In this document: positions 27,300 through 35,242 of the stretch, piece by piece
Position numbering within the stretch: the first letter of the stretch is position 1
Layout: every line of letters starts with the position of its first letter
Origin: Kutzneria viridogrisea
GTDB taxonomy: Bacteria > Actinomycetota > Actinomycetes > Mycobacteriales > Pseudonocardiaceae
Length of the DNA: 64,000 nucleotides
Direction: 5' to 3'
Assembly: GCA_014138725.1 (NCBI GenBank)
Contig: JACJID010000010.1
Span: 1-64,000 of the forward strand
Program-made: the position numbers and the translations under genes
The notes under the pieces: model-generated
The model's input: the letters and a program-made list of their open reading frames with translations, nothing else
The model's database searches: none
Told to the model about the DNA's origin: nothing

Positions 27300-28481
27300 C
27301 TGGGGAACGGCGGTGGCGCGGAACTGGTGCAGGTAGCGGCGTACGAGGTTCTGGCCGCCGCAGTAGCCGAGTGCGGTGATCTCGGTGAACAGGGCGGTGG
27401 CTTTGGTGCGGCCCTCGTTCCAGCGTTGGTGCAGGTAGGGCTTGAACGGCTCCAGGATGCTGGTCCGGCGCCCAGTTCCGTTGCGGTTTAACAACTCCTC
27501 GACGGTGTCGGCGCGGGCGAAGCGGCGTACTGTACCGCGCGCGAGACCGAGTTGTCGGCAGATCGCTGTGATCGCCACGCCTTGAGCCAGTAGCGCGTGC
27601 ACGGCCACGTGCCGTTCGCGCGCTCGAAGCGCCCATCGATCCGTCCGGTCCGCCGGTGCAACGGGTGTCGCCGGCCGCGGCTGCTCGTCTGGATCGGGCT
27701 GGCCGTCGCCAACAGCCTCGCCTTCGGCGTTGCTGTCGGTCCGGATGGCCAGAGCAGCGGTCACGCAGTCCTGATGCCGGGCCACGGTGCGTTCGACCGC
27801 CTCGGCCAGGTTGTGCCAGACGTGCCAGCGATCGGCGACCTGGACCGCGTCCGGTGCGCCGTCGCGGGCGCCGTCGGCGTAGGCGCCAGCACGGTCTCGG
27901 CAGATGATCTGCACGCCGGGATGGGTACGCAGCCACTCGGTCAGCGTCTGGGCGGTGCGGTCGGTGAGCACGTCGACCGGGCGGTGGGACTCGAGGTCGA
28001 CCAGGAGCGTGCCGTAGTGGTGACCGCGACGTAGGGCGAAGTCGTCCACGCCGAGGATCCTGGGGGTGGGCTGTTGCGGGTCGGACAGGCCGCGCAGGAT
28101 GTGCAGCAGCGTCATCCGGCTGACCGAGGCCGCCAGGTGCTGAGTCAGTCGCGCACCGGCACGGCCACCCAGCGCCAACGCGACCGCGGCCAGCACCCGC
28201 TCCAGGATCGTGGTGCGTCGAGCGTGTCGACGTGCCAGCTCGGGCACCTGTTCGGCGAACGTGGTCTTGGCGCACTCGGCGTTGTCGCAGAACAACCGCC
28301 GGACCCGCAGCCGAATCAGTACTTCCCGGCCTGCCGTGGCGGTGTCGGATAGGTGGCGGTCGTAGCGGCTGCGCACTCGGCCCGATGCCGTCCCGCAGCC
28401 TGGGCAGGGAGCCGGTGCCTCGCTCGTGCGTGCCTGGATCCGCACCACACAGCCAGCCGCTCGTACTGCCTCGATCCGCAC
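27300..28481 (-). pseudogene. ISL3-family transposase, N-terminal fragment (split gene, part 1)
   Basis: About 394 codons: the zinc-finger N-terminus (PCPGCG then [11 protein letters not shown]), and the DDE core with [20 protein letters not shown] (first Asp) and [14 protein letters not shown] (second Asp), then the helical insertion and [21 protein letters not shown]. The protein then meets element A at AVP. The missing end with the catalytic Glu is at 15046-15460. The read-through frame ends within element A at 27261. Confidence 0.85.
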
Positions 28482-28629
28482 GCAGGTCAGATGCGGCCAG
28501 AGGACCCGAACCAGATCACGATCAACGCACTTCGCTCATGGTCGACTATCCGGCGACCGGCTCGACACCGGGGGCCAGATCCAGCTCGAGTGAGAGTCTT
28601 GCGGCCCACGCTGTGGGCAGGAAGGCTCG

Positions 28630-28917
28630 ATGACGATGAGTACCAGGAAGCGGCACACCCCCGAGCAGGTCGTGCGGAAGCTGGCCCAGGCCGACCGGCT
28701 GCTGGGCGAGGGCAAGGACATCGCGGATGTCTGCCGGGAGTTGCAGGTCAGCGAGCCGACCTACTACCGGTGGCGTAACCAGTTCGGCGGTCTGAAGGCC
28801 GATGACGCCAAGCGGTTGAAGGACCTGGAACGAGAGAACGCCACCCTCAAGCGGCTGTTGGCCGACGCGGAACTGGAGAAGGCGGCGCTCAAGGAGATCG
28901 CCAAGGGAAACTTCTAA
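28630..28917 (+). CDS. IS3-family transposase OrfA
   Basis: A 95-residue protein with a helix-turn-helix ([40 protein letters not shown]) and a leucine-zipper-like coiled coil ([19 protein letters not shown]) used for multimerisation. It binds the IS ends. The frame ends with a stop just past a GGGAAAC slippery heptamer, so ribosomes slipping back one base make the OrfAB fusion. There is an identical copy at 43902-44189. Confidence 0.92.
   Translation: MTMSTRKRHTPEQVVRKLAQADRLLGEGKDIADVCRELQVSEPTYYRWRNQFGGLKADDAKRLKDLERENATLKRLLADAELEKAALKEIAKGNF
28905..28911 (+). promoter_or_regulatory. Programmed -1 frameshift heptamer GGGAAAC
   Basis: In the orfA frame it reads G GGA AAC, the X XXY YYZ form. 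Slipping back one base leads through [11 protein letters not shown] into orfB without a stop. It lies 4-13 bases before the orfA stop codon. The equivalent site in copy 2 is at 43908-43914 on the minus strand. Confidence 0.7.
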
Positions 28918-28940
28918 GCCCGGACCGCCGGCGGGCGGCC

Positions 28941-29750
28941 GTGCACCACCTGATGCGGGCGCTCGGGGTGAGTGAACGGTTCGCCTGCCGGGTGACCGGG
29001 CAGAACAGGGGCACCCACCGGCGGGCGCCGGTGACCCAGACCCCGGCAGATCCGGACGCGGCGTTGCGGGCCTGGCTGCGGGACTACGCGAAGGCGCATC
29101 CGCGATGGGGGTTCCGGCGGGCCTACCACGACGCCCGTGGCGAGGGCTGGACGGTCAACCACAAGAAGGTCCAGCGGTTGTGGCGCGAGGAGGGCTTACG
29201 GGTGCCCCAGCGGCGTCGCCGCAAGCGTCTGGGCACCTCGACCGCGAAAGACACTCCGAAGGCGGACGCGCCGAATCGCGTGTGGGCGGTCGACTTCCAG
29301 TTCGATGCCACCACCGATGGCAAACCCGTCAAGATTGTGTCCATTGTGGATGAGCACACCCGGGAATGTCTGGGCGGTCTGGTCGAACGCTCGATCACCG
29401 CGGAACGCCTGATCGATGAGCTGGACCGCATCGCTGGCGATCGGGGCTACCCGGCGGTGCTGCGCAGTGACAACGGTCCCGAGCTGGCCTGCGCGGCGAT
29501 GAGCGACTGGGCCGGTGAGCGTGTCGGGTTGGCGTTCATCCCGCCGGGCCAGCCGTGGCGCAACGGCTATGTCGAGTCGTTCAACGGCCGGCTCCGTGAC
29601 GAATGCTTGAACATCAACCTGTTCTGGTCGCTGATCCAGGCCCGGGTCGTGATCAGCGACTGGAAGGACGAGTACAACCACCATCGCAGGCACTCCGCGC
29701 TGGGCTATCAGACCCCGGCCGGCTACGCTGCGGCCTGCATCCACCGATAA
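28941..29750 (+). CDS. IS3-family transposase OrfB (DDE integrase domain)
   Basis: A 269-residue catalytic part with an HTH_21-like region ([20 protein letters not shown]) and a retroviral-type integrase core: [15 protein letters not shown] (Asp), [15 protein letters not shown] (Asp) and [19 protein letters not shown] (Glu). It is expressed as an OrfAB fusion by frameshifting. The listed start codon is only the first start-like codon (GTG) in the frame. It is complete, so the element could be mobile. There is an identical copy at 43069-43878. Confidence 0.93.
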   Translation: MHHLMRALGVSERFACRVTGQNRGTHRRAPVTQTPADPDAALRAWLRDYAKAHPRWGFRRAYHDARGEGWTVNHKKVQRLWREEGLRVPQRRRRKRLGTSTAKDTPKADAPNRVWAVDFQFDATTDGKPVKIVSIVDEHTRECLGGLVERSITAERLIDELDRIAGDRGYPAVLRSDNGPELACAAMSDWAGERVGLAFIPPGQPWRNGYVESFNGRLRDECLNINLFWSLIQARVVISDWKDEYNHHRRHSALGYQTPAGYAAACIHR

Positions 29751-29792
29751 CCGACTCTCACAGACGGTGGGCCACTTCACGGGGTCCCGTCA

Positions 29793-30632
29793 ACCGCCAT
29801 GACGGCGTCGCATCAGATGGCCGAACTTGCGTTCCACTGTGGGGCGGGTGGCCCGGTAGTCGGCTTTCCAGGCGGGATCGGCCTGTCGGGCGCGGCCGGC
29901 GGCCAACTCGGCTTCGTAGTGGCCGATGGTGATGGTGCGGCCGGCCTTGGCGGTGGTGCATCCGGTGGCTAGCGGGCAGGTGGCGCAGGCGGTGCCGAAC
30001 TCGGCGATCCCCAGCGTGGCGCTCGTGGCCGAGGGCGCGGATGGTGGCGGTGATCCCAGCCGGGCAGGTCACAGTCTGCGCGTCAAGATCGATAGCGAAG
30101 CGGTCTTTGGGGAAGTGCCCCTTGATCCGTGCCGACGGTTACACCTTGAGTCCGTTGTGGATGGACGCATTATCCAGCCGTGCCAGCAATTCGCCCGCGC
30201 CGTAGGCGGCATCACCGTAAACCGCGATCTGTTGGTCGGCTTCGGCTTCGGCTTCGGCTTCGGCTTCGGCTTCGGCTTCGGCTTCGGCTTCGGCTTCGGC
30301 TTCGGCTTCGGCTTCGGACGGCAGGATGTCGCTCAACAGCCCTTCGGCAACCTCGGCATCCCCGCTGTTGCCCGCGGTGACCCCGGTAGCAGTGATGATC
30401 TCCGAATCAGGATCGACGGCGAGATGCCCCTTGTAGCCGTCGAACCCCCGCGCGGAGGTCTTGTGCCCGTGCCGGGCGTCGGTGTCCACCGTGGAAATCA
30501 CCCGGTCGGCGGCGACCTTGCGGACGATCCGCACGACCCCGTCCCCGCCCTCGACGAGGTCCTGACCGACCACGCACGCCAGCAACGCGACAGCTTGACC
30601 GACCCGCTCAGCCAGCCTGCGACCCTGGCTCT
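29793..30632 (-). pseudogene. IS1182-family transposase remnant
   Basis: Minus-strand blocks of an IS1182 transposase: VVGQDLVEGGDGVVRIVRKV, STVDTDARHGHKTSARGFDG, YKGHLAVDPDSEIITATGVT, then AVYGDAAYGAGELLARL, and beyond an in-frame TAA (30139) IKGHFPKDRFAIDL. After a frameshift near 30030 the zinc-cluster region continues. Both ends are missing: the start is cut at an IS5 scrap and the end at IS3 copy 1. An expanded GCCGAA repeat lies within it. Not functional. Confidence 0.75.
30235..30317. repeat. Hexanucleotide tandem repeat (TTCGGC), about 13.5 units
   Basis: Twelve uninterrupted TTCGGC units plus partial units at each end. On the minus strand it encodes a run of Glu-Ala pairs inside the dead IS1182 transposase, where related proteins have only a short acidic linker. 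The perfect repetition suggests recent slippage expansion. Confidence 0.92.
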
Positions 30633-30633
30633 C

Positions 30634-30732
30634 ATGACACGGTTCCAATTGCTGTCCGACGAGCAGTGGGCGTTGATCGAGGACCTGTTACCGGTGTGGA
30701 CGCTGATCGCCTGCCTCAAGCTGTTCAGGTGA
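30634..30732 (+). pseudogene. IS5-family transposase, N-terminal scrap
   Basis: The frame begins MTRFQLLSDEQWALIEDLLP, the standard amino end of IS5-type transposases, and then loses similarity within a few codons before a stop. It abuts the truncated start of the IS1182 remnant. A C-terminal scrap of the same family lies at 10.6 kb. Confidence 0.6.
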
Positions 30733-30740
30733 GGTGCGAT

Positions 30741-30782
30741 CGCTCCGGTTCGCGGAGTCGGCGGGCTCCGCGAACCGGAGCG
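30741..30782 (-). terminator. Terminator hairpin after monooxygenase 2
   Basis: Perfect 17-bp arms (CGCTCCGGTTCGCGGAG and complement) with an 8-base loop, 14 bp past the monooxygenase stop codon. Confidence 0.75.
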
Positions 30783-30796
30783 GACTGGCATCCGGA

Positions 30797-32182
30797 TCAG
30801 GCCGTCGCCTGCTTCTTCTGCTTCTCCTGGTCACGGTCCTTGTCCATGTTCTCCGCGATCTTCATCTTCATCTGCCGCGGCAGGTTGTTGACCAGGCGCA
30901 TCCCGGTCCGGCCGATCATTGCCACGATTGGCCCGATGACCGGCTTGTACACGGCGTCGTCACCGGTGCCCGCCGACCGCGACTTGATGACGGCGTCGAA
31001 GCCGTACTCGACCATCTGTGTCTCGTAGTCGTGGATCGCGTCCAGCAACGTCATGCCGCCTTCCCTGGCCTTGACCAGGTTCTCGCACAGCAGCCGTGCG
31101 TCGCGCAGCGCCGTGTTGGCGCCGATGCCGCGGCCCGGAGTCATGGTGTGGATGGCGTCGCCGAGGAGCGTGATGGTGGTGGTCTTCCACTGGGGGATCG
31201 GCTCGGAGGTGCGGATGTTGATCGGGAAGATCGTGGAGGTGTCGCCCAGCAAGAACAGCTTGCGCAGGTTGGGGTGCCAGCGTGTGGTGCGCTCGATGAC
31301 CAACTCACGCAGCTGTGGCCCCTTCAAGCCCATCAGGTCCGCCGGCATCTTGTGTTGTGCGCTGCCGAAGGACCACATGATGTAGTCGCGGGTGTTGTCG
31401 TAGAGCAGGCCCGGCCAGCTCTCGATCAGTTCGGAGTTGGTGCCGCCGATGGTGTCCTTCGGCTTGCCGTCCTGGCCCCACGGGAACTCCATGACGTGGA
31501 TGATGGTGCTGTACCCACCGGGTCCGCTGACGATGGAAATACCGTTGAACACCTTGTCCGGCAGAAGTTTCCTGGTCTCTTCGGTCAACGGTGTCTTGCC
31601 GACCAGACCGATCAGTTTGGCGTCCACGAGCTTGGCGTCGGGGAGGTACTGCCCGCGGACGCGGGAGTTGGAACCGTCCGCGGCGACCAGCACGTCGCCG
31701 GTGGCCGAGGTGCCGTCGTCGAAGAAGGCGGTGACCGTGCCGTCAGGCCGCTGTTCGTAGTGGGTGAAGGTCTTGTCGAACTGCACGACGTCCTCGAGTC
31801 CGGTCAGCAGCACCTGCCGCAGCGTCATGCGGCTGACCGACCTGTCCTGCGCGATCGGGTCGGGCTCCGGCGGCTGCTGCCCCTCGGTCAGTTCGGGGCC
31901 GAACACCAACAGTTCCCTAAGTTGTTCGCTCCACATGCCGAAGTAGAAGGGTTTCCTGGCGCAGGTCGCGACGAAGACGTCCCAGAGTTCCGGTGGCAGG
32001 CACGCGTGCAGTGCGCGGCTGCCGTCAGGCGAGATGCCGACGCGGTAGCCCTGCAGGCCGTCGCGCCGAGTACGGTCACGTTCGGAGACCGTGACCTTGA
32101 CCCCGGCCTGTTTGAGTCCTTGCGCGAGGCACAGTCCGCCAGTGCCCGCCCCGATGATGATCACGTGTGGCGAAGTGGACAT
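30797..32182 (-). CDS. FAD-dependent monooxygenase (group A flavoprotein), paralogue 2
   Basis: A 461-residue aromatic-ring-hydroxylase-type flavoenzyme. The dinucleotide-binding motif is IIIGAGTGGLCLAQGLKQAG at the N-terminus, the middle motif is DVLVAADGSNSRVRGQY, and the second FAD motif is TITLLGDAIHTMTPGRGIGAN. The C-terminal tail is unusually charged (KMKIAENMDKDRDQEKQKK). It is a tandem paralogue of the gene at 32417-33790, separated by a terminator hairpin and about 235 bp, so each may have its own promoter. I used the ATG at 32182 because it aligns with the paralogue's start. The substrate is unknown. Such enzymes hydroxylate polyketides or inactivate aromatic drugs. Confidence 0.9.
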   Translation of the reverse strand: MSTSPHVIIIGAGTGGLCLAQGLKQAGVKVTVSERDRTRRDGLQGYRVGISPDGSRALHACLPPELWDVFVATCARKPFYFGMWSEQLRELLVFGPELTEGQQPPEPDPIAQDRSVSRMTLRQVLLTGLEDVVQFDKTFTHYEQRPDGTVTAFFDDGTSATGDVLVAADGSNSRVRGQYLPDAKLVDAKLIGLVGKTPLTEETRKLLPDKVFNGISIVSGPGGYSTIIHVMEFPWGQDGKPKDTIGGTNSELIESWPGLLYDNTRDYIMWSFGSAQHKMPADLMGLKGPQLRELVIERTTRWHPNLRKLFLLGDTSTIFPINIRTSEPIPQWKTTTITLLGDAIHTMTPGRGIGANTALRDARLLCENLVKAREGGMTLLDAIHDYETQMVEYGFDAVIKSRSAGTGDDAVYKPVIGPIVAMIGRTGMRLVNNLPRQMKMKIAENMDKDRDQEKQKKQATA

Positions 32183-32375
32183 GGTGATGACCCCCATGTG
32201 ATGTCGTTGAGTGTGTCTCCCGTGCGGGGGAATGCCCTGACCTGCCTCTGGTCAGCGCGAACGGATCACCGCTGACCCGGCGGAAATGAGATGCGGTCTA
32301 AGCCGTGCGCGCCTTCCTGACCCTCCTCGTGCGCGTGCTCGCCGCGCTCGGTTCGGCCATGTCCGGGTGCCCGCT

Positions 32376-32409
32376 GGTCCCGTCCACGCCGTCGGGCGTG
32401 GACGGGACC
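32376..32409 (-). terminator. Terminator hairpin after monooxygenase 1
   Basis: 15-bp perfect arms (GGTCCCGTCCACGCC and complement) with a GTCG loop, 7 bp past the stop of the upstream monooxygenase gene. Confidence 0.75.
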
Positions 32410-32416
32410 GGTCCGG

Positions 32417-33790
32417 TCAGTCCTCGGTCGTGCGACCGGCGCCGCGGAACTCCGCCTCCGCCATTGCCATCTTCCGCTTGACGAAGGTCATCTGGTTCAT
32501 CGCCCGCATGCTGGTCCGCATCATGCCGCGAACCAGCATGCCCTGCAGGCCGCTTTTGTGGTTGGCCGAGTGGCCGTCCATGCTCTGCCGGGACTTGATC
32601 ACGGCCTCGAAGCCGTACTTGACCATCTTTGTCTCGTAGTCGCGCACGGCGTCGAGCAGGCTGGTCCTGCCCTCCTGTGCGGCCACCAGGTTCTTGCACA
32701 GCAGCGCCGCGTCACGCAGTGCCGTGTTGGCTCCGACGCCGCGGCCGGGCGTCATCGTGTGGATGGCGTCACCGATCAGCGTGACGTTGGTGGTCTTCCA
32801 CTGTGGGATCGGCTCGGAAGTGCGGATCTTGAGCGGGAAGCAGCTGTTTGAGTCGCCGAGCGCGAACAGTTGGCGCAGGTTCGGGTGCCAGTCGGCGGTG
32901 AGTTCCTGTACCAGTCGCTGCGCCTGTGCGCCCTTGCGCTGCATGGTGTCCTCCGGCAGCCAGTGGTCGGCTGCGGCGAAGCCCCACATGATGTAGTCGC
33001 GGGAGTTGGCGTAGAGCAGGCCGGGCCACTGCCTGATCAGTTCGGTCTCGGTGCGGCCGATGCCGTCCTTGAGCTCGCCGTGGGTGTCCCACGGAAACCG
33101 CATCACGTGCAGGATGCACATGAAGCCCTTCTTGCCCTGAACCATCGACACGCCGTCAATGACCTGCCTGGGCAGCAACTTGCGGGTCTGGTCGGTCAGC
33201 AGCGTCTTGCCCGTGATGCCGATCAGACCAGTGTCCACCAGCTTGGCCTGCGGCAGGTACTGCGTGCGGACCTTCGAGTTGGTGCCGTCGGCCGCGACGA
33301 GCACGTCACCGGTCACCGAGGTGCTGTCCTCGAAGAAGGCGGTGACCTTACCGTCGGGGCGCTGCTCGTAGTGCGTGAACCGCTTCTCGAAGTGCACGAC
33401 GTCGTCGAGGCCGGTCAACAGCACCTGCCGCAGCGTCATCCGGCTGACCGACTCGTCCAGGTCGAGCTCGTCGAAGTTCGGCGGCTCCTTGAAGATCTCC
33501 GGCCCGGAGGAGAACAGTTCCGACAGTTGCTCGGTGTACTGGTTGAAGTAGACCGGCCGCTTCGCGCAGGTGGCGATGAAGGTGTCGTAGAGCTGTTCGG
33601 ACAGGCAGGCGCGCAGCGCGCGCTTGCCGTCCGGGTCGATGCCGACGCGGTAGCCCTGCAGGCCGTCGCTGCGGGTCTGGTCGCGTTCGTAGACCGCGAC
33701 GCTGACGCCCGCGCGCTTGAGCCCCTGCGCAAGGCATAGACCGCCGGTTCCGCCCCCGATGACGAGGACCTGCAACGGTGCGGTGGACAT
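32417..33790 (-). CDS. FAD-dependent monooxygenase (group A flavoprotein), paralogue 1
   Basis: A 457-residue flavoenzyme with VLVIGGGTGGLCLAQGLKRAG (FAD ADP-binding), DVLVAADGTNSKVRTQY and NVTLIGDAIHTMTPGRGVGAN. It is highly similar to the gene downstream along its full length (for example SRMTLRQVLLTGL and THYEQRPDG in both), which indicates a tandem duplication followed by divergence. It lies about 37 bp downstream of a PadR regulator on the same strand and is probably controlled by it. Substrate unknown. The two copies may act on successive positions or related compounds. Confidence 0.9.
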   Translation of the reverse strand: MSTAPLQVLVIGGGTGGLCLAQGLKRAGVSVAVYERDQTRSDGLQGYRVGIDPDGKRALRACLSEQLYDTFIATCAKRPVYFNQYTEQLSELFSSGPEIFKEPPNFDELDLDESVSRMTLRQVLLTGLDDVVHFEKRFTHYEQRPDGKVTAFFEDSTSVTGDVLVAADGTNSKVRTQYLPQAKLVDTGLIGITGKTLLTDQTRKLLPRQVIDGVSMVQGKKGFMCILHVMRFPWDTHGELKDGIGRTETELIRQWPGLLYANSRDYIMWGFAAADHWLPEDTMQRKGAQAQRLVQELTADWHPNLRQLFALGDSNSCFPLKIRTSEPIPQWKTTNVTLIGDAIHTMTPGRGVGANTALRDAALLCKNLVAAQEGRTSLLDAVRDYETKMVKYGFEAVIKSRQSMDGHSANHKSGLQGMLVRGMMRTSMRAMNQMTFVKRKMAMAEAEFRGAGRTTED

Positions 33791-33827
33791 GGTGTTACCC
33801 CCAAATGAGCAGGAAGGTGTGTCGGTT

Positions 33828-34472
33828 CTACTCGGCCGACTCCGGGGCGCTCGCCTGCTCGGCGAACGAACGCAACTGCTCCTCGGTCCAGGTGATCACT
33901 CCGGCGCGCAGGTCCTCGATGATCGACGTGACCCACGTCAGTTCGACGTCGGTCGTCGCCCGGAGGAACTCCATCTCCAGCATGAACAGCCGTGGCAGGT
34001 CGTCTTCGGCGCCTAGCTCCTTGTCGATACGCGCCAACTCGGTCTCGAGCGATCCGCGGCGCTTCTCCAGTTGGCTGAGCACCTCGTGCGGCGAGAGCAT
34101 CGGGATGAACGCGATCGCTGCCGGAAACTCCGGGAAGTCCCTCGTGGGAGTTGCCAGTGCGTCGAGCATCCACTGCCGCCACGTGACGCGGCCCTGTTGG
34201 GTCAGCGAGTAGGTGGTCCGCTCCGGTCGCGCCCCTTCCCTCGAGACTTCGTGCACCCCGATTAGCCCCGACCTGCGGAGGCGGTCAATCGTCCGGTACA
34301 GGCTGGCCCGCTGGCCGACGTTGACGACCTGATCCTTGCCACGAGCCTTGATCAGCTGCTGCATCCGGTAGGGGTGCATGGCCGTCTCGCCCTGCTGTTC
34401 GGTCTCCGCGAGCAGGGAGAGCACCGCCAAGGCGAGGGTGGAGCGACGATAGGAGCCATCCATAGTCTCCAT
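33828..34472 (-). CDS. PadR-family transcriptional regulator
   Basis: A 214-residue protein with a winged-helix domain (STLALAVLSLLAETEQQGET, MHPYRMQQLIKARGKDQVVN, ASLYRTIDRLRRSGLIGVHE, ERTTYSLTQQGRVTWRQWML) and a C-terminal dimerisation helix region. PadR proteins repress detoxification or efflux genes and release DNA on binding phenolic or drug-like ligands. It heads the two monooxygenase genes, so an inducible oxidative detoxification unit is likely. ATG 34472 and ATG 34463 (MDGSYRRS) are both possible starts. Confidence 0.88.
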   Translation of the reverse strand: METMDGSYRRSTLALAVLSLLAETEQQGETAMHPYRMQQLIKARGKDQVVNVGQRASLYRTIDRLRRSGLIGVHEVSREGARPERTTYSLTQQGRVTWRQWMLDALATPTRDFPEFPAAIAFIPMLSPHEVLSQLEKRRGSLETELARIDKELGAEDDLPRLFMLEMEFLRATTDVELTWVTSIIEDLRAGVITWTEEQLRSFAEQASAPESAE

Positions 34473-34587
34473 GCTACTAGTCGCTGAGCGTCTATACAAC
34501 GCGCGGTGGTGGGACGCCGATTCAAGTGCCCTCCGAGGTGGGCGGGCCACCGTAGCCAGCAGCACTCGGACCACCAGAGGGGGAGCG

Positions 34588-35205
34588 GTGCACGACGAGA
34601 TCGCCACGGAACAGGTCGAGCGGCTTATCTCGGCGGCTGGTAGCCGGGAGCTCTCCGCCGCGATCAAGCAGCTCGGCGTCGCGGGCACCGGCTCGGTGGT
34701 CGCCGAGGAGCTGGTGTTCCGCTGTGAACCGCCGCGCAACAGGTGCGGCGTACGTATCCAGATCGACCTGGCGCAGCGGGCGTGCCAGGAGCTGCCACAG
34801 CCACTGGGGGCGATCCTGTCCCCGCGCGGGGAGGCGACCTTGACCGGGGCACGGCCGGGCGCTCGTGCGGCGGGGGATCTCCGATACTGGGTGGATGCGC
34901 ATCCGGTGGGTTGTTGTGGTGCTGGTCGTGGTGCTCGCTGGGCTGGTCGGCGGGTACCTGTGGATCCAGTACGGCGGTGTGGTCGTGGCCGAGGGCAGGG
35001 TGACAGTCCGCGTCACCCGCGCCTGGGCAGGGGACCCCACCGTGGGAGCCGACTACCTCAGCGGGTCACTGACCGGGCCCCAGTCCTCGGTTCCCTCGCT
35101 CCTGCACATCGATCGCCACCAGGCGCCCAGTGGTGTGCGCGAGGGCGAGGTACTGGACTGCGCCTACCTGCAACGCAGCGCTCCCATCGTCGATCGTGTC
35201 CGTGA
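34588..35205 (+). CDS. Hypothetical protein (doubtful 3' half)
   Basis: A GTG at 34588 with GGGGGAG upstream opens a frame reading VHDEIATEQVERLISAAGSR, then AIKQLGVAGTGSVVAEELVF. The first about 95 codons have plausible amphipathic composition. The rest overlaps, in another frame, a better-supported membrane protein gene from 34895, so either the true stop was lost by an indel near 34850-34890 or the whole frame is spurious. Family unknown. Confidence 0.35.
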   Translation: MHDEIATEQVERLISAAGSRELSAAIKQLGVAGTGSVVAEELVFRCEPPRNRCGVRIQIDLAQRACQELPQPLGAILSPRGEATLTGARPGARAAGDLRYWVDAHPVGCCGAGRGARWAGRRVPVDPVRRCGRGRGQGDSPRHPRLGRGPHRGSRLPQRVTDRAPVLGSLAPAHRSPPGAQWCARGRGTGLRLPATQRSHRRSCP

Positions 35206-35242
35206 GCCGGTGCTCACCGACTGCCGGCGCGTGACGGGCTAG
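34895..35242 (+). CDS. Small membrane-anchored protein
   Basis: A 115-residue protein with one N-terminal transmembrane segment (MRIRWVVVVLVVVLAGLVGG then YLWIQY) and an outside domain containing two cysteines (EGEVLDCAYLQR and VLTDCRRVTG) that could form a disulphide. The start at 34895 directly precedes the hydrophobic segment. It converges on the alpha/beta hydrolase gene with a 4-bp end overlap. The family is not recognised. Confidence 0.6.
   Translation: MRIRWVVVVLVVVLAGLVGGYLWIQYGGVVVAEGRVTVRVTRAWAGDPTVGADYLSGSLTGPQSSVPSLLHIDRHQAPSGVREGEVLDCAYLQRSAPIVDRVREPVLTDCRRVTG

Larger units (their letters stand above)
28578..29792 (+). mobile_element. IS3-family insertion sequence, copy 1
   Basis: A 1215-bp element identical, as far as I can compare, to the inverted copy at 43027-44241. 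Identity starts at GATCCAGCTCGAG and ends at GGGGTCCCGTCA, and both ends share an inward GTGAGAGTC. It holds orfA and orfB with a programmed frameshift signal. It interrupts the end of an IS1182-family transposase remnant to its right. No matching target duplication flanks it. Confidence 0.88.

Noticed and set aside
26373-27491. A 372-residue plus-strand frame spanning the TnpC-like and passenger genes
   Set aside because: It has no domain, overlaps two better-supported genes and crosses the element A boundary.
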